NCBI RefSeq assembly: GCF_019880305.1
Contig: NZ_CP082301.1
Span: 2,356,001 to 2,420,000 of the forward strand
DNA: 64,000 bases
Direction: 5' to 3'
From: Streptomyces decoyicus
Lineage (GTDB): Bacteria; Actinomycetota; Actinomycetes; Streptomycetales; Streptomycetaceae
Part shown: positions 45,106 to 55,144 of the stretch, in pieces
Position numbering within the stretch: the stretch's first letter is position 1
Layout of the letters: every line of letters begins with the position of its first letter
The notes under the pieces: model-generated
Database searches by the model: none
Told to the model about the DNA's origin: nothing
What the model saw: only the letters and a program-made list of their open reading frames with translations
Translations under genes and position numbers: made by a program

Positions 45106-47076
45106 GTGAAGCAGCAGCAAGCGACACCCCAGCGTCCGGACCGCACCTCACCCGGCAGCCTCGAGGACATCGGTGACGTCATCGACGTCGAGCAGGCCGA
45201 GGCGGCGCTGGTCGAGCACTACCCCCGGCTGGTCCGGCTGGCCTATCTCGTCCTGCCGGCGGGCCAGGGCCGCAGCCGGCGGGTGCTTGCCGCCCACGGA
45301 GTGGTGCAGCGGACCCTGCCGCGGCAGCGCAGCTCCACCCGCGGCCTCGGACTGCCCGCCCAGCGCGCCGGCACGGACGCGGCGATCGACCCCGGCTATG
45401 CCTTCGTACGGCTGCGGGTCCTGCGCGCCGCCCTGGCCGCGGGACGCTCGCGCCGGTGGCTGCCGGTGCCGCCGCCCCCGCTCCCCCAGGTCTGGGGGCT
45501 ACGGCTCTTCCCGCGTTCCGGGGGCGCCGACGAACTGGCGCTGGACCAGGCGTTGTCGGCGCTGTCCGGGCCGGGCCGGGCGGCGTTCGTGCTGCGCGAT
45601 CTGGAGCGGCTGAGCGCGCCCGAGACCCGCCGGGTGCTGGAAGCCGCCGGGGTGGCGCATCCCCGTGAGGCGCTGGAGGAGGCGGAGCGGGCCGCGACAC
45701 CGGCCGGCAGCCGGGACCGGTCGCTGCTGGAGTCGCCGGAGTTCGACCCGTGCGCCCTCCAGGCCCGGCCGACGGATCTGATCCGGCGGCGGCAGCACGG
45801 CCGGGCGGTGCTGACGGCCGGTGTGGCGGTGCTGGTGTGCGGGGCGCTGCTGGGGCTGCCGGGCGAAGGCTGGGGCCCGGACGGCGCCGCCGCCCCGCCG
45901 TACGCGCAGAACGCGGCGGCCGAGGCGGCCCTGGACCCCGGAAAGCTCGCGGTGACCTCCGCGACCGCCTGGAAGGACGCCGCACGGCAGGACTTCTCCG
46001 CCTGGCCCGCCCGCGGCGACCGGATCCACGACAAGGCGCTGCTGCGGCGGGCGCTGGCCGTGTGGGCCAGGCCCGGGGCCGGCGTACAGGTCTCGGCGAC
46101 GCCCGGCACCCCGGCCGGCCCGGCGTCCGGCCCGGCCCAGCTGCTGTTCGCCGGCGTGGTGGACCATGTCGTGGTGGTGCTCCTCCACGACGGGCTGCGG
46201 GTGATCCGCTACGCGGAGGCGGCGGACGGCGAGGGGCAGAGCGACGGCACGGGCGCGGCGCTGGACTTCGCGCGCACGGACGGCGCGGCGGCCGCTTCGG
46301 CGAGCGCGCTGGTCGTGAGCCGTACACAGGGCAACATCCGGTATCTGACCGCCCCCTGGGTGAAGTCGGCGCGGCTGACCGATCTGGTCAAGCCGGACGC
46401 GGCGGACCGGCCGGTGACGATCGGGGCGAGCGGGATGACCACTGCGGTGCCCACTCCGCAGCCCGCGGAGAAGTGCACGACCTGGCCGGCCCTGCGGATG
46501 GGCGGCCATCTGCTCACCGATCTCGGTGAACTGACCCCGGCCCGGCTGACGTACGGCCCCCCACGCAAGCCGGGCGAGGTGGCCGCACCGCGGGCCAGGA
46601 CGGCCTGGGCGCGCACGGCCTGCCAGCTGCCCGCGGCGCGCGGGCTGGGCGTCCGCGCCGTGAACGCCTGGGAGTTCGCCCACCAGCCGCTGCCCGGGGG
46701 CGCGGGCGACGCGGCCTGGCTGTGCACCCGCGCCGAGACCTGGCGCGGTGCGGGCAGCCGGACGATGGCACAGATCCAGACACCGGCACCGGACGGCCGG
46801 CCGTATGCGGCCGGCACGGTGGCGGCGCGCACCGAGGGCGGTACGGCCTGCGGCCCCCGGGCGCCGCGCGCCCTGGCCGGGGTGCTGTGGAAGGCCACCA
46901 CCGGCCAGTGGTGGCTGCTGGCGGCGGGCAGCAGCCAGGTCACCTCGATCACCGCAACCGGCGGCGTGCACGGCCAGACCCCCGGCCGCCTGCTGTCCCT
47001 CCCGGCGAAGGCGGGCGACCGCGCGGAGCTGAAGGGACAACTGGCGAACGGCAAGGGGATCAAGGGGCTGGGCTGA
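45106..47076 (+). CDS. Membrane-tethered sigma-factor-like protein, paralogue B
   Basis: Paralogue of the 9546-11462 protein with the same order of parts in 656 aa. Seen: sigma region 2-like EQAEAALVEHYPRLVRLAYLVLP (about 28-50), region 4-like ALDQALSALSGPGRAAFVLRDLERLS (about 143-170), one membrane segment (AVLTAGVAVLVCGALLGLPG, about 232-250) and a large outer domain with Cys in KCTTWP, TACQLP, WLCTR and TACGPR. The blocks HRLVQR/HGVVQR, LRLFPR and RPTDLxRRRQ are shared with paralogue A. GTG 45106 is the only sensible start before the first conserved block and has no ribosome site. A sigma-derived sensor or scaffold is a possible role. Confidence 0.8.
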   Translation: MKQQQATPQRPDRTSPGSLEDIGDVIDVEQAEAALVEHYPRLVRLAYLVLPAGQGRSRRVLAAHGVVQRTLPRQRSSTRGLGLPAQRAGTDAAIDPGYAFVRLRVLRAALAAGRSRRWLPVPPPPLPQVWGLRLFPRSGGADELALDQALSALSGPGRAAFVLRDLERLSAPETRRVLEAAGVAHPREALEEAERAATPAGSRDRSLLESPEFDPCALQARPTDLIRRRQHGRAVLTAGVAVLVCGALLGLPGEGWGPDGAAAPPYAQNAAAEAALDPGKLAVTSATAWKDAARQDFSAWPARGDRIHDKALLRRALAVWARPGAGVQVSATPGTPAGPASGPAQLLFAGVVDHVVVVLLHDGLRVIRYAEAADGEGQSDGTGAALDFARTDGAAAASASALVVSRTQGNIRYLTAPWVKSARLTDLVKPDAADRPVTIGASGMTTAVPTPQPAEKCTTWPALRMGGHLLTDLGELTPARLTYGPPRKPGEVAAPRARTAWARTACQLPAARGLGVRAVNAWEFAHQPLPGGAGDAAWLCTRAETWRGAGSRTMAQIQTPAPDGRPYAAGTVAARTEGGTACGPRAPRALAGVLWKATTGQWWLLAAGSSQVTSITATGGVHGQTPGRLLSLPAKAGDRAELKGQLANGKGIKGLG

Positions 47077-47115
47077 CCCTGCATCCCGGTAACCGCCGCT
47101 CCCTGCCCGCCGAAC

Positions 47116-47199
47116 GCGGCCTCGTGAGCGTCCTCGTGCGCGGCCTCGTGCGCGGCCTCGTGCGCGGCCTCGTGAGCGGCCTCGTGCGCGTCCTCGTCC
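47116..47199. repeat. Seven tandem 12-bp repeats
   Basis: Seven units of GCGGCCTCGTGC or a one- or two-base variant run without interruption between paralogue B and tetR. The 12-bp period is a multiple of 3 and the minus strand is open across it, giving an His-Glu-Ala-Ala-type repeat, but no gene fits around it. Confidence 0.9.
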
Positions 47200-47285
47200 G
47201 TCCGTAGAGGCCCGGCCAACTCGTGCTCGATCTGTGATTTCACCTGCGATTCCATGGAGCGCCCCGGGTCGTTAGGCTGGTTCGC

Positions 47286-47972
47286 ATGACCACCGGGACA
47301 CGCCGCAGGATGGGCGTCGAGGAGCGGCGTGAGCAGCTGATCGCCGTCGCACTCGACCTCTTCAGCCACCGTTCCCCCGAGGACGTGTCGATCGACGAGG
47401 TCGCCGAGGCGGCCGGCATTTCCCGCCCGCTGGTCTACCACTACTTCCCCGGCAAGCAGCAGCTGTACGAGGCCGCGCTGCGGCGGGCCGCCGAGGAGCT
47501 CACGGCCCGGTTCGTGGAGCCGCACGAAGGCCCGCTCGGCGCCCGGCTGTTGCGGGTCATGGAACGCTTCTTCGACTTCGTCGAGGAACACGGCCCCGGC
47601 TTCTCGGCGCTGATGCGCGGCGGCCCGGCGATCGGTTCGACCCGCACCAGCGCCATGATCGACGGCGTCCGGCAGGCCGCCTACGTGCAGATCCTCGCCC
47701 ATCTCGGCATCCCCGACCCCGCCCCCCGGCTGGAGTTGGTGGTCCGCTCCTGGATCTCGCTGGCCGAGACCACCGCGCTGCTGTGGCTGGACGGGCGGCC
47801 GATCCCGCGTAAGGAGCTGGAGCGGCAGCTGGTGCACGACTTCGCGGCGCTGGCGACGGTGAGCGCCGCGTACGACGAGCGGATGGCCCAGGTCGTCCGC
47901 CAGATCCTGGCCGACGACCCGAGGGACGGGATGTTCGCGGATCTGGCTTCTCGCGTGGGCCGCTTCGCTTAG
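47286..47972 (+). CDS. TetR-family transcriptional regulator
   Basis: Helix-turn-helix repressor. Seen in 228 aa: GVEERREQLIAVALDLFSHRSPEDVSIDEVAEAAGISRPLVYHYFPGK (motif given in part), the classic TetR N-terminal domain, and a helical ligand domain with GPGFSALMRGG and VVRSWISLAETTALLWL. ATG 47286 is 7 nt after a TTAGGC/TAGGCT -10-like box, so the transcript is probably leaderless. It stands alone; ligand and target are unknown. Confidence 0.9.
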   Translation: MTTGTRRRMGVEERREQLIAVALDLFSHRSPEDVSIDEVAEAAGISRPLVYHYFPGKQQLYEAALRRAAEELTARFVEPHEGPLGARLLRVMERFFDFVEEHGPGFSALMRGGPAIGSTRTSAMIDGVRQAAYVQILAHLGIPDPAPRLELVVRSWISLAETTALLWLDGRPIPRKELERQLVHDFAALATVSAAYDERMAQVVRQILADDPRDGMFADLASRVGRFA

Positions 47973-47980
47973 TTTTTCCC

Positions 47981-48175
47981 ACGTTTTTGGCTTTCCCGCC
48001 GTGGGGGTTTCTCGCCGTTTGTCGCCCGCTGCGCGGTGCGCCCGCCGTTGCGCCTGCGGCGGGCGTTGCCGCTGCGCGGGGCTGTCGGGGTGCGGTGACG
48101 GACCTCCGGGGCAGGGTGTCCGGACTGCTTCGCTTTACGTCCGGACACCCTGCCCCTCCGGCCCGTCCCCTCCCG
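47981..48175 (+). repeat. Structured intergenic repeat, copy 1
   Basis: About 195 bp matched, in opposite orientation, by 48294-48537. Shared blocks include ACGTTTTTGGCTTT, CGCCCGCTGCGCGGTGCG, GTGACGGACCTCCGGGGC, CTGCTTCGCTTTACG and CCCCTCCGGCCCGTCCCC. A perfect 17-bp stem (48108-48124 with 48140-48156) encloses the invariant 15-nt CTGCTTCGCTTTACG loop. No protein-coding signal is seen. Confidence 0.85.
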
Positions 48176-48293
48176 TTGGGGGTGGAAAAACCTTGGTCGG
48201 GGTGCCGGTTGGTGGTCCGGTGCACCTTGTGTCGCGCACGAAAACCAGCGGCCGAGACGCTCGCCCGCCCCCCTCACCTTCACTCATCCACTC

Positions 48294-48537
48294 ACGGGAG
48301 GGGACGGGCCGGAGGGGCCGGGGTGTGGGGCTTTGCTTCCGAAGGCTTCAAGAAAGAGCAAAGGCGGAGCGCAGCGGAGCGTAAAGCGAAGCAGTCCCAC
48401 ACACCGGCCCCGGAGGTCCGTCACCGCACCCACAGCCCCGCGCATCGGACCCCGCCCGCGCAGGCGCAACGGCGGGCGCACCGCGCAGCGGGCGACAAAC
48501 GGTGAGCAACAACCACGGTCGGCAAAGCCAAAAACGT
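48294..48537 (-). repeat. Structured intergenic repeat, copy 2 (inverted)
   Basis: Inverted copy of the element at 47981-48175. Its stem (48314-48329 with 48396-48411) pairs at 15 of 16 positions but with a different sequence from copy 1. The loop is extended to 66 nt yet keeps CTGCTTCGCTTTACG on the minus strand. The spacer between copies (48176-48293) shows no gene. Confidence 0.85.
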
Positions 48538-48559
48538 CGGAAGAAGACAGAATCGCCCC

Positions 48560-49075
48560 ATGAACGAGATCACCTTCCGGCTCGCCTCCGAGGGCGACGA
48601 TCTGCCGGCCCTGGTTGCGCTGTACGACAGCGCAGCCCGTTGGATGCAGGAGAACGGCATCGACCAGTGGAAGCCCGGCGGAAAGGACGAGGAGCACTTC
48701 CGGCTGCGGGTCAAAGAGGGCGAAGTGTGGTTCGCGGAGGCCGGCGGGCGGACAGTGGGTGCCTTCGAACTGTGGTGGCGGGACGAGCCCGCGTGGGGGC
48801 CGCAGCCGCCGGAGGCGGGCTATGTACACCGGTTGATGGTGGACCGCGAAGGGGCGCCGGCCGGGGCCGGGCGGGCGATGCTGACGCACGCCGAGCGGCG
48901 GATAACCGCGGCAGGGCGGACGTGGTCCCGGCTGGACTGCGTCTCCTCCAATCCGCGGCTGCGGACGTACTACGAGGGTGCCGGTTACACCTTCGTCGGT
49001 GAGCAGCGTGCCAAGAAGGGCGACGGCGGCAATCCGTACGCCGTCACCCTCCTCGAAAAGCGGCTGGCCCTCTGA
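48560..49075 (+). CDS. GNAT-family N-acetyltransferase
   Basis: Acetyl-CoA-dependent acetyltransferase of unknown substrate. Seen in 171 aa: N-terminal FRLASEGDDLPALVALYDSAARWM, a central EAGYVHRLMVDREGAPAGAGRAML (acetyl-CoA pyrophosphate loop, variant of QxxGxG/A), and a C-terminal NPRLRTYYEGAGYTFVGE block typical of the fold. ATG 48560 sits directly after the inverted copy of the structured repeat, with weak Shine-Dalgarno signal (GGAAGAAGAC). Small-molecule or aminoglycoside-like acetylation cannot be distinguished. Confidence 0.9.
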   Translation: MNEITFRLASEGDDLPALVALYDSAARWMQENGIDQWKPGGKDEEHFRLRVKEGEVWFAEAGGRTVGAFELWWRDEPAWGPQPPEAGYVHRLMVDREGAPAGAGRAMLTHAERRITAAGRTWSRLDCVSSNPRLRTYYEGAGYTFVGEQRAKKGDGGNPYAVTLLEKRLAL

Positions 49076-49179
49076 CGTCGGACTCGCCGAACGGATGAGT
49101 CGCTCGTCCCGGGTCGCCGTCGTCACGATCGAGAACGGCGAGCGGGGCGAAGGTGTCGCGGTGGAAGCCCGTGCGGCTG

Positions 49180-49543
49180 CCGGTACGCGCTGCGCCGGTC
49201 CGGAGCAGCGCGTGCCGGCAGCGTCCATGGTCTTCTTGCCGGTGCACTCCCCGGCACTGACCTGGCTGGCGTGCGTGCAGGTGCTCGTTTTGGCGAGCAG
49301 CTTCTGCGTCTTGTCCGCCACGCCGTTGGTGCCCAGGTCGGGGTGGAGCGTGACGCGGCCGTCGTCCCAGGTCACGAGCAGATCGTCACGCTGCTGGTTG
49401 GCCGAGTAGCGGCCGGCGGTGATCTGCTGGGCGTGCGGCCAAGCGGTGTTCTTGGCCTTGGCGAGCTGCTTCTCCCCGTGGAAGCCCTTGGCGGCGAGGG
49501 GCGTGCAGCGGACCCCCGTGACGGGTGCCGTCCCCCGCCCCCG
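49180..49543 (-). pseudogene. Remnant of a secreted VCBS/FG-GAP-like repeat protein
   Basis: A short minus-strand open stretch between the GNAT gene and the pullulanase. It encodes AWPHAQQITAGRYSANQQRDDLLVTWDDGRVTLHPD-like blocks (given in part: HAQQITAG, DDLLVTWDDGRVTLH) and then THASQVSAGECTG, which are repeats typical of the C-terminal propeller-like domain of streptomycete secreted enzymes. No start codon or signal peptide is present and the reading frame runs into unrelated sequence at both ends. It is most simply a decayed 3' fragment of a larger gene. Confidence 0.5.
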
Positions 49544-49544
49544 C

Positions 49545-52181
<2,637 letters not shown>

Positions 52182-52301
52182 GAAGAGGCTCCTTCGGAGG
52201 TCGTACGAGTGGTGGGGAGGGTGAGGGGGGGTACGAGGCGTGCAGACGGGCACGCCCCGGATGTCGCGAGGCGGCCGGGGTGGCGTCCGGCCGGGACCGG
52301 C

Positions 52302-53714
52302 TCAGGCGCAGCCCGTGCGCGCCCCCGTGTGCAGGGCCAGTGCGGTGTCCGGGCCCAGCGTCGCGGTGAAGCGGCCCGAGCCGTCCACCGTCACCGGCCG
52401 GCCGCTCTGCACGTCGCAGTAGCCGCCGGCCGGCAGCGAGGTCTGGAAGGTGCGGCTGAGCGCGGTGGTCTCATGGTTGATCACCACGAAGCCGTTGCTG
52501 CCGCGGCCGAAGGCGATGGCGTCGGCGCCGTTGTCCCACCAGTGGGTGACGGCTCCGCCGCGCACGGCGTTGCGGAAGGCGACCATGCTCGCGGTCTCGG
52601 GCCACTTGTGCTGGCACTTCCAGCCCTCCTGCCAGCAGGCGTTCACCTTCCCCCCGTTGGGCGGCCCGGCGTCGCGGTCGGTGAATTCGTAGCCGGAGTG
52701 GACATCCGGTGAGCCGTAGGGCCAGGCCAGCATGAAGACGTGGGCGAGGGTGTAGCCGGCGCCGTCCTTGTAGGTGAGGGTGTCGCCGCCGCGCTCGGTG
52801 TCGTGGTTGTCGACGAAGACGGCGGCCTCGGCGGTCGGCAGATAGCCCCCGCCCTCGCCGTAGTTCTTCAGATAGGCGAGGTTCTCGTCCTTGAACACCC
52901 GCTTGAGGTCACGGGCATAGCGGAATTCCTGGACGTCACCGGTGCCCTGGTACTCGTCAGGGGAGACGGCCTCGCCCGCGCCGTAAATGGCTTCCTGCTT
53001 CCAGTAGGCCTGCGGATCGCTCAGCCGGCTCTTGATGTCGGCGAGGTCGTCGGCCGGAATGTGCTTGGCGGCGTCGATGCGGAAGCCGTCGACGCCCAGG
53101 GACAGCAGATCGTTGAGGTAGGCGGCGATCCGGCCACGGACGTACGGCTCGCCCGTGTCGAGGTCGGCCAGGCCGACGAGTTCGCAGTGCTGCACGTTCC
53201 AGCGGTCGGCGTAGTTGCCGACCTGGGCCGTGCAGTCGTCGAAGTCGAAGACCGAGTAGGTGCCCGGGTAGTCGTACTTGGTGTACGAGGAGCCGCCCGT
53301 ACCCGTGCCGGATCCGGACGTCATGTGGTTGATGACGGCGTCGGCGACGACCTTCACCCCCGCGCCGTGACAGGCGGCGACCATGTCCGCAAAGGCCGTA
53401 CGGTCGCCGAGCCGCCCGGCGATCTTGTAGCTGACCGGTTGGTACGAGGTCCACCACTGCCCGCCCTGGACGTGCTCCTGGGGTGGCGACACCTGGACGT
53501 AGCCGTATCCGGCGGGCCCCAGGGTCGTGCGGCACTCCGCGGCGACCGACTCGTAGCGCCACTCGAAGAGGACCGCGGTGACGTCCTTGGCGCCGGGGGG
53601 TGCCGCCTGGGCCTGCTGGGGCTGTTGCGGCATCACGAAGGCCGCCGCACCCGCCACGAGGGCGAGGGCGGCAGCCGCGGGTCTGCGCGCGGCGTTTTTG
53701 ATCCGGTGGAGCAT
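52302..53714 (-). CDS. Secreted alpha-amylase (GH13)
   Basis: Endo-acting extracellular amylase. Seen in 470 aa: a signal peptide ([20 protein letters not shown], cleavage near AQAA), GH13 core with [22 protein letters not shown] (nucleophile Asp), AIYGAGEAV (Glu) and [11 protein letters not shown] (Asp), followed by a C-terminal beta domain with Cys residues. Length is typical of the short streptomycete amylases without a starch-binding domain. ATG 53714 has CAGGAGGAACC directly upstream. TTGCAAG-type repeats in its promoter region suggest LacI-family (MalR-like) control. Confidence 0.94.
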   Translation of the reverse strand: MLHRIKNAARRPAAAALALVAGAAAFVMPQQPQQAQAAPPGAKDVTAVLFEWRYESVAAECRTTLGPAGYGYVQVSPPQEHVQGGQWWTSYQPVSYKIAGRLGDRTAFADMVAACHGAGVKVVADAVINHMTSGSGTGTGGSSYTKYDYPGTYSVFDFDDCTAQVGNYADRWNVQHCELVGLADLDTGEPYVRGRIAAYLNDLLSLGVDGFRIDAAKHIPADDLADIKSRLSDPQAYWKQEAIYGAGEAVSPDEYQGTGDVQEFRYARDLKRVFKDENLAYLKNYGEGGGYLPTAEAAVFVDNHDTERGGDTLTYKDGAGYTLAHVFMLAWPYGSPDVHSGYEFTDRDAGPPNGGKVNACWQEGWKCQHKWPETASMVAFRNAVRGGAVTHWWDNGADAIAFGRGSNGFVVINHETTALSRTFQTSLPAGGYCDVQSGRPVTVDGSGRFTATLGPDTALALHTGARTGCA

Positions 53715-53839
53715 GGTTCCTCCTGAGGGGGTGGAGTGACCTTGCTCGGCAACGCGCCGTGCCCGGAAGGCCGTTGAACGGCGTCGGTGGGGGCGACGAC
53801 GCCGGTGTTGCTGACGGTTCTAGCTGCCGGAATCGGTTG

Positions 53840-53868
53840 TTGCAAGACCTTACGCAAGACATTGCAAG
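53840..53868 (-). promoter_or_regulatory. MalR-type operator candidate before the amylase gene
   Basis: TTGCAAGAC, then TACGCAAGAC and ATTGCAAGG lie within 29 bp, about 125 bp before the amylase start. Spaced TTGCAA-type words are the known MalR-binding pattern in streptomycete amylase and maltose promoters. Confidence 0.6.
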
Positions 53869-53976
53869 GGTGTTACGTTCCCTGGCAGCCGGTCCGGCCG
53901 ACCGGAGGCCCGCCCTGCGGGTCCACGCGCCCGGACGGTCGGACCGGCGTCGGCTGACGGCTCCCCTCGCAGGCAG

Positions 53977-54028
53977 TTCCTCGGCATACGCCTGGCAGGT
54001 GATTCCTCGGCATACGCCTGGCAGGTGA
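53977..54028. repeat. Perfect 26-bp tandem duplication
   Basis: Two identical 26-bp copies starting TTCCTCGGCATACG stand head to tail between the amylase promoter and the DUF6801-like gene. The junction makes a novel GGTGA-TTCCTC join. The remaining 53869-54168 sequence holds no credible gene. Confidence 0.9.
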
Positions 54029-54168
54029 GGGGCCAACCCCCGCCGCTGCGGGCGAAGACGGCGCGGGGGGCGTCCAACCAGGGACCTCGCGCGCGGGTGA
54101 CGGCGGGCCAGGGGCCTCGGCGTGCGTCCGCGGGGGCAGGCAGAAAAAGGGGGCAAGCGGGGAGCAGG

Positions 54169-54192
54169 CAGGATCCCGATGCCGGGATCCTG
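54169..54192 (-). terminator. Terminator of the trypco2-NACHT-DUF6801 operon
   Basis: CAGGATCCCG pairs perfectly with CGGGATCCTG around a 4-nt loop, directly downstream of the DUF6801-like gene. Confidence 0.7.
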
Positions 54193-54205
54193 CAATGGGG
54201 TCTCC

Positions 54206-55144
54206 TCAGCTGCCGTCGGCGGCGCGGCGCCGGCTCTTCCGCCACGCGCCGAGGCAGAAGGCGACGGCGCCCGCGACAAGGGTGCCGACGATCGGCAGAA
54301 CCAGGTCACTGGTGTCCTGGCCGGTGGTCGCGGTGTTATCCGTCGCCCCACCGTGGGTCGCGAAGGAGGTCCGCTCGGGCGTGGCGCCCGAGGCCGTCGT
54401 GCCCTTGGCGTTCGCGCCCGAAGTGCCGGACGTGCCAGAGGTTCCGGACGTGGTCGAACTGCCGGACGTGCCAGAGGTTCCGGACGTGGCCGAGGTGCCG
54501 GACGTGGTCGAGTCGGCGGCCTTCCCCGGCCCCGTGATCTCGAACGACCCCACGACTTTCTTCTGCCCGGCGTTCAGCCTGCACCGCACGTCGGCCGCGC
54601 CCAGAACGCCGCCGCCCGCCTTCTTTCCGACGACGTGCAGGGCGATGTCGCCGGCGGTGATCCGCGCAGTGCCCGGACGGCTGAAAGTGAGAGCGGGCGC
54701 GGCGCCGGTCGCCGCGACGGTAAAGGAACCGGATGCCGGGATGCGGGTCTTGGTGATGCCGAGGGGAACCCTGATGCGCCTGTCACCTTGTGGCGCGGAG
54801 ACGCCGATCTCCGCGGCCACCGTGCCCTCGACGGTCTTCACACCGATCATGCGGACCTTTGCCGTGAGGCCCGCGTCCACTGTCGTCCGCGCACCGATGG
54901 CGAATTTCCGGCTGGCTTCGCGGACCGCGACCGACTCCGGGATATCCGTGTCGATCTTCACCGTGAGAGGCTGGTTTTTGATCACCGGGACTTTGCAGGT
55001 GTATTTCAGTGTGCGAGAAGCCGGTTGTGCGGCCGCGGTTCCGGCTCCGGAAACTCCCACGATTCCGACGGCAGTCCCTAATGCCGTCACCACCCCAAGG
55101 GCGATCCTCACCCTTGGCCTTCCCATCCTGCGCCTGGCAGCCAT
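54206..55144 (-). CDS. DUF6801-like secreted, membrane-anchored protein
   Basis: Exported protein of unknown function. Seen in 312 aa: a signal peptide (IALGVVTALGTAVGIVGVSGAG), a soluble middle with LKYTCKVPVIKNQPLTVKIDTDIP and GIGA-type blocks seen in DUF6801, a low-complexity linker of Thr-Ser-Gly repeats (about 215-245) and a C-terminal membrane helix (LVLPIVGTLVAGAVAFCLGAW) ending in a basic anchor. ATG 55144 has GGGGG 8 nt upstream; ATG 55126 is possible. The start lies 37 bp inside the end of the NACHT gene, so the two are probably coupled. A surface or adhesion role is a guess. Confidence 0.75.
   Translation of the reverse strand: MAARRRMGRPRVRIALGVVTALGTAVGIVGVSGAGTAAAQPASRTLKYTCKVPVIKNQPLTVKIDTDIPESVAVREASRKFAIGARTTVDAGLTAKVRMIGVKTVEGTVAAEIGVSAPQGDRRIRVPLGITKTRIPASGSFTVAATGAAPALTFSRPGTARITAGDIALHVVGKKAGGGVLGAADVRCRLNAGQKKVVGSFEITGPGKAADSTTSGTSATSGTSGTSGSSTTSGTSGTSGTSGANAKGTTASGATPERTSFATHGGATDNTATTGQDTSDLVLPIVGTLVAGAVAFCLGAWRKSRRRAADGS

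Noticed and set aside
47116..47199. CRISPR-like array
   Set aside because: The 12-bp units are contiguous without spacers and no cas gene is present.
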